A stretch of 64,000 bases of DNA. Origin: Jaapia argillacea MUCL 33604 (lineage: Eukaryota > Basidiomycota > Agaricomycetes > Jaapiales > Jaapiaceae). Of this stretch, positions 58,201 to 64,000 are shown piece after piece. The stretch's first letter is position 1, and each line of letters starts with the position of its first letter. The stretch lies in assembly GCA_000697665.1 (NCBI GenBank), contig KL197721.1:938777-1002776 (forward strand), given 5' to 3'. The notes below the pieces were generated by a model. That model saw only the letters and a program-made list of their open reading frames with translations, was not told the DNA's origin and made no database searches. Position numbers and translations under genes: made by a program.

Positions 58201-58624
58201 GCGATCGATATCATTGACGAATCTGAATAGGAAACCTCCGAATATCAACTTTGGTGGACCTCCGCCAGGAGATGGCCCACCGCCACCTGAAGCACCTCCA
58301 CCGCCACCGGAGGAGCCCATGCCAGCTAGACCTGCCTGGCGAACCGTGCAACAACGGAGTAGCAGGAGACAAAAGAAGCAAGCCGCGGCGCCAGCTCCTG
58401 AAGCACCTCCTCCGGATACGCGACCACATGTGTCTTCGTGGGCGACTTGGCAACGTGAGTGTTGTTATCCATACTCGATATTCTGATGGCTTACGCGTTT
58501 GATCCCCTTAGCCGACCCTTCATTTATGCCAACCCCCACACCGGGAGAGTCGACGCTGCTTGTACCTGAAAGGACAAGCCCTGGTCTCTTCGGACCCAGG
58601 TCTCCACGCGACTCTGTCCGGTAA
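46289..58624 (+). CDS. Giant (about 3,800 residues) PH-like, RS-rich, coiled-coil scaffold protein
   Basis: Sixteen exons keep one frame: 46289-47947, 48025-48410, 48467-50918, 50972-53032, 53091-53165, 53213-53326, 53476-53659, 53712-55661, 55714-55830, 55884-57623, 57674-57748, 57802-57893, 57955-58049, 58111-58176, 58231-58454, 58512-58624. Order along the protein: Ser/Thr/Tyr-rich N-terminus (1-545). A PH-like domain follows (about 548-690: VGLL-type strand GLLWYLNVHAPPPYRWQRCQ, ALLYPHMLLLSWIAPG, closing helix RERVRWVSAIWEAL). Then Ser/Pro-rich tracts with a Cys/Glu repeat (about 1090-1156); short helical segments (about 2250-2300); an RS-rich block (about 2673-2846); an 18-residue repeat (about 3116-3218). 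A long coiled coil (about 3403-3572) leads to a compact C-terminus with NEKRAIMAEMGMLLTMRSKY, GPGGEFDPDW and a polyproline patch. I infer a membrane- or cytoskeleton-linked scaffold. No known name. Confidence 0.85.
49690..49890 (+). repeat. Cys/Glu-rich internal repeat in the giant gene
   Basis: Five to six copies of a unit with consensus TAEVCSTE-x-E or FSTAEVCTERETE encoded in tandem within exon 3 (residues about 1090-1156). The units are 10-13 residues long and each has one Cys. DNA copies differ mainly at third positions, so the repeat is maintained at protein level. Confidence 0.85.
51838..51882 (+). repeat. TTCACC hexanucleotide run coding Ser-Pro
   Basis: Seven tandem hexanucleotide units inside exon 4 of the giant gene that encode a Ser-Pro dipeptide run; a typical slippage-prone coding microsatellite. 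Confidence 0.9.
56236..56545 (+). repeat. 54-bp tandem repeat in the giant gene
   Basis: Five to six units of 54 bp coding for an 18-residue repeat, consensus PPGRVPSQRRSEEDVGDR, in exon 10. The central copies (56287-56394) are nearly identical at DNA level, which indicates recent expansion or conversion; outer copies have diverged and two have 3-12 bp deletions. A looser version (SRAGTVGRAPSHRRYEEED) precedes it from about 56090. Confidence 0.92.
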
Positions 58625-59061
58625 CCAGTCATTGCATAGTTATTCCTTCATATTTATCATTCCATTTTATTCCACCTATCCACTCGTTTGCTTTGATGAC
58701 GACCCACGATTGCTTGATGATCTGTTATGCTTATGCTTTGGAAGTTCTAACTCTCATTATGTTCCATGTATATGTACGCCAATTATAAGAGCTTTTCCAA
58801 TTACCGCGCTCGATCTTGAGATAAGAACGGTGACTCATCATTCCTATGGGCTGGCTCAAATTTGAGCTGGACACGTTGAAGGGGAAATGACTGCGGGACC
58901 TGTCGACTGCAGAGTGTTGTACGAAGGCCAGTTCTGCCAATCAAATCGACGAGGACTAACCCAACTGACCTCCTTCCTAATATGGTAGCATCAGATGCTC
59001 AGGAGATGACAATGAATTGACGAATCAACGCGGCTTCTCTTACAATCACTCTCTGGTCGAC
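58625..59061. other. Intergenic, 0.44 kb
   Basis: Holds the 3' UTR of the giant gene and the promoter of the TPR gene. No RNA or coding feature is seen. Confidence 0.5.
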
Positions 59062-60148
59062 ATGCCCAAACCTGCCACTAAAGCTCAGAACGGTACTACG
59101 GGATCCGCCGAGGGTGTGCTGAACACTCATTCCTAGTGATGTTGCTTATCGTCCTAATCAACGTCGTGTAGAACTGGCGCAAGCGTTAAAAGCTACAGGC
59201 AACACTCACTTCAGCGCAAAGAGATTCGAGCAAGCCCTTCGCATCTACTCTGAAGTCATTGATAAGTACGGGGACAAGGCTGCTTCTGAGACTGTCAGAA
59301 CAGTCGTTTGCAATCGCGCTGCTTGTTACCTTGAACTTGGTACGTTTATTAACCCCTATCTTATCCACCGCTCGTTCACTGCCGATGGATTTTCAGCCCA
59401 GTACCAACGATGTGTCATTGACTGTCAACACGTTATATCCACCGCTCCAGAACCTTCGACTTCGACATCTGCCAAACTCACTTGCAAGGCGTATTTTCGT
59501 CTGGCTCGTGCATACAAGGGGCTTGGAGACTTTGCCAAAGCTCTCGAAGCACTCGAGGGCTATCGGAAGGACGGAGAAGGTAGTGCAGAGGATGAGAAGA
59601 AGCTACGTGAGGAGATTGTTACAGAGCAGCGGATGAAGGAGCGAAAAGCGAATGGTGATGATAGGGGTGAACTACGGTACAAAAGACAGCATCCCTACTC
59701 TCAGGCTCCACCACCCCTTGCGTCCTCATCTAAACCATCTCCCCCCCTCGCATCCCCGCTCAAACCCAGCGGACCGAAGACGATTCCCATCGACTACATG
59801 GTCCTCGTCGAGGACGATAAATACAACTTTACTGAAGAAGTCCCGGAGTCACTTTGCGTCCCTCACCCACCTGTGGAAGACTCCAAGAATGTCCTGATGC
59901 AGTTCGTCTACAAACACCATCATGAGTTGATGAGGAAGGGCAAGGGGAGATGGAGGTGTGTTGAGTGCGGAATGCCTGCGACGCAGTTGAGGCATTCGCC
60001 CTTGTCTTATTTGCATGTGCAACCGCCCCGGGTGGTGGATTTGGCGCAACCACTTTGTGTATCGGGAGGTCCTTGTGATCTTGCGGCGAAGAAGTTTATC
60101 GAGGACGAGATGAGGGAGGTTCATGGACTTGAGGGGCTGAAACTTTGA
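59062..60148 (+). CDS. TPR protein with Cys-rich C-terminal domain
   Basis: Three exons, 59062-59113, 59172-59339 and 59397-60148, give 323 residues. Three tetratricopeptide-type repeats are visible: ALKATGNTHFSAKRFEQALR, VCNRAACYLELAQYQRCVID and KAYFRLARAYKGLGDFAKAL (residues about 20-130), the typical layout of Hsp90/Hsp70 co-chaperones. A charged helix and a Pro/Ser linker follow. The C-terminal domain has CVECGMPATQLRHSP, then SYLHVQPPRVVDLAQPLCVSG with further Cys, which could bind zinc. TPR plus this tail appears in fungal hypothetical proteins; I cannot name it. The acceptor of exon 2 was chosen since the earlier AG would make a 23-nt intron. Confidence 0.83.
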
Positions 60149-60234
60149 CATAGGGAAAGTTTGGAACTTCGGCTCGAAGTTCCAGCGACTTGTCTCACTC
60201 GAATCGAGATTGGACTCTATGTATGCGGTGCAAG

Positions 60235-60319
60235 TCCCGCTTAGCTCAGTTGGTAGAGCGCGTCACTAGTACCATGATTGGTGATGACGAGGTCAGTCGT
60301 TCAAGTCGGCTAGTGGGAA
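60235..60319 (+). tRNA. tRNA-Thr (anticodon AGT) with a 12-nt intron
   Basis: A full cloverleaf can be drawn. The acceptor stem pairs 60235-60241 (TCCCGCT) with 60312-60318 (AGTGGGA), with one G-T pair; A at 60319 is the discriminator. D-arm GCTC/GAGC is at 60244-60247 and 60256-60259. The anticodon stem is CGTCA (60261-60265) with TGACG (60285-60289). The loop reads CTAGTA, then a 12-nt intron (60272-60283), then A, so the intron sits one base 3' of the anticodon as usual. The T-arm is AGTCG TTCAAGT CGGCT. TAGCTCAGTTGG and GTTCAAGTC serve as A- and B-boxes. A run of five T at 60342-60346 is the Pol III stop. Confidence 0.93.
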
Positions 60320-60341
60320 TGCGCTTGTCACTTAGGGTAGA

Positions 60342-60346
60342 TTTTT
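60342..60346 (+). terminator. RNA polymerase III terminator (T5)
   Basis: Five T residues on the coding strand, 23 bp after the tRNA-Thr discriminator base; the standard Pol III stop signal. Confidence 0.7.
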
Positions 60347-60553
60347 GTCGCCTACGAGGTAATGGTTTCACGAAATACCTCCTATGAATTTTTCATTCCA
60401 TAACCTGCAAGTCGCAGAAGCCTCACGTCTATTCACGTCTGCGACACTACTGTACAAGGCCTAACAACCAGCTGTCCAACGACCAAGTTCCACACTCTGC
60501 TAGCTGAGACTTCCGCGCAAATGGGGCAGTGCGTAAATGGGACCACGAACAGT

Positions 60554-61346
<793 letters not shown>

Positions 61347-62586
61347 CGTGCGTGCGTGCAAGTCGTAAAGTGGCGAGTAAGTGGTTGTTGAAAACGAGGA
61401 GTGCGACTTGAAGTCACGGATTTGTCACGACCGCGCTTGTACTGTTTCAAGTCACTGCGACTGTCCTCCCATCAGCAAAAACGGGAGGAACTTGGAAGCC
61501 CATATAAGCCCATACAAGGTATCCAAGGGTTGCCACCTTCTGGGTTTTTACCCCAGGCTTATATGGTAAACATTTGGATTGGCAAGATGGTAGAAACCCT
61601 TGGCAAGGTGTCACCACCAGATGAGTTTCGAGATCCTCACAAGGGGTTTGAAGGCTCTCAAAATTCGTTCATAATTGTTCCAATATCTTCAGCTTATTTC
61701 AATTTGTTGACTTGTTCCTAAGCACGAGAAAGATGACAGGTGAATGCAAAGTGTATTCAATAATTTACGTAATACATTTCAACCGCCGTAAAAACTACTC
61801 GTCAGGACAATACATACAACAGTCACAGGAAACAAACAGGATGAGAGAATAAAGGATTTCGGGAATGAATCACAAATACAACAACTGCAAAGCAACGGCC
61901 GCCACACGATTCATGACTGAAGCCCCAATATCGGTGACTGCTGGTAAATGGGTGTCTACAGTCAACGAACGTGGAGAGGGTCAAAGCAGTGAATGGGAGG
62001 GAAGGAAGAAGGGCGAGATGCAGAGAGCCGATGGGGACACTTAAATACAAGTTGAACCATTGTACATGTTTGCCATTTGATGGCTTCGAATGATTTGTTC
62101 TGATGCTTGGAGGCAAATCCTGGCCCTTGTAGTGAAAATCAGGCTGGCGAGGAAAGGGAACATAAGTCAACTTTTCGTTTGGAGAGCACTCTTATCTGAG
62201 ATTGAAAGGTGCAGTTAAAGCCATAGTTTGTGTGGATACATCATTTGGTTATCCCTCAAGAAATCCAGACCCATTTCCATTCACTCTATACCTTGCTATG
62301 AGTGGTAAGTGTCTAAACAGGCACCCGACTTACAAGGCCTTCCAAAGCCTTGGAATCGGTGACAAGGTTGTTGAGGTTGACAAGGTTTAATCAGGTTATT
62401 GACTAATTATAAGGGCTTTTAATGCACATATAATGCAATAGAAGCCATCATCTTGTGGGTAACACCTTACAAACGTCACCTAGGAATACCAGATTTTCAC
62501 GTTTTCGCTGATGCCATCGACCCCACGCCAAGCTTTCTTCCGAGGTCTAGAAACTACCCTCCCTGTCATTCTCAGCTCTTCGAACC
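61347..62586. other. AT-richer intergenic region, 1.2 kb
   Basis: Between the RBX1 start and the tubulin cofactor C gene. No gene is recognised. It contains a perfect 11-bp inverted repeat, CCATATAAGCC at 61500-61510 and its complement at 61556-61566, and several AAGG/CCTT-rich short inverted motifs (for example 62328-62360). These may be remnants of a small transposable element, but no terminal repeats or coding domain could be defined. Confidence 0.4.
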
Positions 62587-63931
62587 ATGTCAGATACCAA
62601 CCGATCCTTATCCTCGACGTTCTACAACACTTTCCAATCATCTTGTTCTGGTCTGCTGTTCCTCCACTCACACCACCCTGTTGGCTTATCTATACCGGTG
62701 CTCAACAGAAATAGCCACCCGTCTTGATTCTCTTGGAAATTCAAACTTGTTGGAAGGGATCAGTGGTGTGAGCCTTGAGGTTGTGAAGTTGAGGAAGAGT
62801 TTAAGTGATGCGGTTATGGGGGGATATTTGACTAGGTATGATCAGAGGCAGTTCGAGCTGGTGAGTATCTAATTATCTCTTCCTTAACCAGTGTCTAGAT
62901 TCTGTGTCTCTCATGGCAGATTAGTCGATAGCTGTTCTGACCTATACTTCTTCTCCAGCAACTGATGGCCCTCGAATAACAACTCGAAGTGCTCAGGGCA
63001 TCTTCAGCCCCCAAACCTAAATTCTCCTTCAAGTGAAAGACTGCACAATCGTCTCCGCAATCTTTGACTCCCACTCCCCCCACGCCACCACCATTTCGTA
63101 CAACCGTTGCTCCCATGCCTTCGTCTGTCCCACCCGCATCGACAAGTCTAACCATCTTGTCCTGGTCTTATGCCTTCCTATCCTATTCTTCCCTGCCGAT
63201 ACCTTTGGCCCTCCCCATTCAGTCTTCAGATCTCACCATATCTGATCTGGATAACTGTATCGTCAACCTTCTCCCTCCCCTTCCATCAGAAAACCCAACA
63301 TCGAACAGCCTAACATTCTCAGCACTCCATGTTTGCAATATCACGAATAGCATCTTGTTACTTCCGATAATTCAGGGGAGTGTCTTGTTACATGATATGA
63401 AGCAATGTGTGGTGGTTGTTGGGTGTCATCAGGTTCGTTGTTATGCTATACTTTTTTCTTTTGTGAATTGTTGATTAGCATTTCGGGCATAGTATCAGAT
63501 GCATGCATCAGAAAGTGTGGATGTTTACCTCTGCATCCCCTCCAATCCTATTATTGAGCACTGTTCGGGGATTCGGTTTGGTGCTTATCCTTTTTCATTG
63601 GCACCAGAAGATCAACAAGAACTGCTGAAGGTATGTCTTCGTTCCTTGCAGATCTTTTGTTGCTGATGAATTCATCTGACATCTATCTGGATACATCTCA
63701 TCTTATAATCAACTTATGTTGTATTCTCAGACAAGCAAACATATCTCAGTTCAAGACTTTTCTCATATCCGATCTTCACCTTCTCCAAATTGGTTAGGCA
63801 TGGATGTGGGCAGAATAGTGGATGACTGTTGGACTCAAGCAATGGCTGTAGGGTTTGATGGGAACAGTTTGGTTCAGGTTCTACAAAGTATGTTGCCTGC
63901 TATTAGGGGGGAGAATGAGATGGTCAAGTAG
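62587..63931 (+). pseudogene. Tubulin-binding cofactor C (TBCC/CIN2 type), interrupted by two stops
   Basis: Five exons in one frame, 62587-62650, 62709-62860, 62959-63432, 63499-63630 and 63731-63931, cover 341 codons. The N-terminal three-helix domain shows FYNTFQ and VKLRKSLSDAV...RYDQRQFEL, then LEVLRASSAPKPKFSFK. The C-CAP/cofactor C domain shows LDNCIVNLL, NSILLLPIIQGSVLLHDMKQ, ESVDVYLCIPSNPIIEHCSG and IRFGAYPF. TBCC is a GTPase-activating protein for beta-tubulin in heterodimer assembly. Exon 3 has an in-frame TAA at 62977-62979 (LE*QLEVL) and a TGA at 63034-63036 (FSFK*KTAQ), inside well-conserved sequence. Both are explained by one C-to-T change (CAA, CGA). With the simplest splice the arginine-finger segment (Q-x-R before MH) is also absent. 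It may be a decayed copy or a null allele. Confidence 0.82.
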
Positions 63932-64000
63932 AAGTGTCTGATTTAATAGTAGTGTATTAATGGGTGATGTACTACTTACTGTACTGTTTGATCTAGTTGG

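Noticed and set aside
46289-58624. Several separate genes instead of one giant gene
   Set aside because: All 15 junctions are GT-AG and phase-consistent, the internal open frames lack their own promoter-sized gaps, and the total is divisible by three.
62511-62586. Earlier start for the TBCC gene (MPSTPRQAFF...)
   Set aside because: That frame does not connect to the conserved FYNTFQ segment; the ATG at 62587 does.

Overview
The window is nuclear DNA of a filamentous or yeast-like fungus, most likely a basidiomycete (Agaricomycotina, probably Tremellomycetes). The evidence is: genes cut by many short GT-AG introns (about 40-90 nt), eukaryotic housekeeping genes (IRE1, RBX1, SerRS, RSC7, Asterix, TBCC), an intron-containing Pol III tRNA gene, and no operons. 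The class-level placement is an inference from intron density and protein style; no phylogeny was run. I rebuilt gene models by hand: each listed exon chain keeps one reading frame through GT-AG introns unless stated otherwise.

Layout. 0-3.3 kb: JIP5 (minus, runs off the left edge) and an aminoglycoside-phosphotransferase-fold kinase (minus). 5.4-8.7 kb: a serine-rich membrane protein (plus), convergent with a small acidic nuclear-type protein (minus). 9.1-15.5 kb: cytosolic seryl-tRNA synthetase (plus), convergent with the unfolded-protein-response sensor IRE1 (minus). 17.9-24.8 kb: Asterix (PAT complex, plus), an unknown six-exon protein (minus) and an ALDH7-type aldehyde dehydrogenase (minus) that carries an apparent one-base frameshift. 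25.3-28.7 kb: two tandem intronless four-helix membrane proteins resembling a bacterial family, then a nine-exon alpha/beta hydrolase (minus). 29.2-35.9 kb: F-box protein, C7orf25/DUF1308-like protein (plus), a carboxylesterase-fold pseudoenzyme (minus) and a lysine/serine-rich nuclear-type protein (minus).

35.9-39.9 kb is a gene-poor 4 kb block with a CTAC microsatellite and a six-copy, roughly 130-bp minisatellite. 39.9-45 kb holds the chromatin-remodelling subunit RSC7 (minus), a conserved mitochondrial-type protein (plus) and a second F-box protein (minus). 46.3-58.6 kb is one giant gene: 16 phase-consistent exons coding for about 3,800 residues, with a PH-like domain, long Ser/Pro-rich and RS-rich disordered tracts, several internal repeat arrays, a coiled coil and a compact conserved C-terminus. 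59-61.3 kb: a TPR protein, tRNA-Thr(AGT) and RBX1. 61.4-64 kb is visibly AT-richer and ends with a tubulin cofactor C gene that carries two in-frame stops.

Working links. IRE1 and Asterix both serve the ER membrane and folding system. Two F-box proteins and RBX1 are all potential parts of SCF ubiquitin ligases. The most interesting items are the giant PH/RS scaffold protein, the two conserved genes with inactivating lesions (ALDH7, TBCC), the tandem bacterial-like membrane proteins, and the esterase homologue that has lost its catalytic triad.
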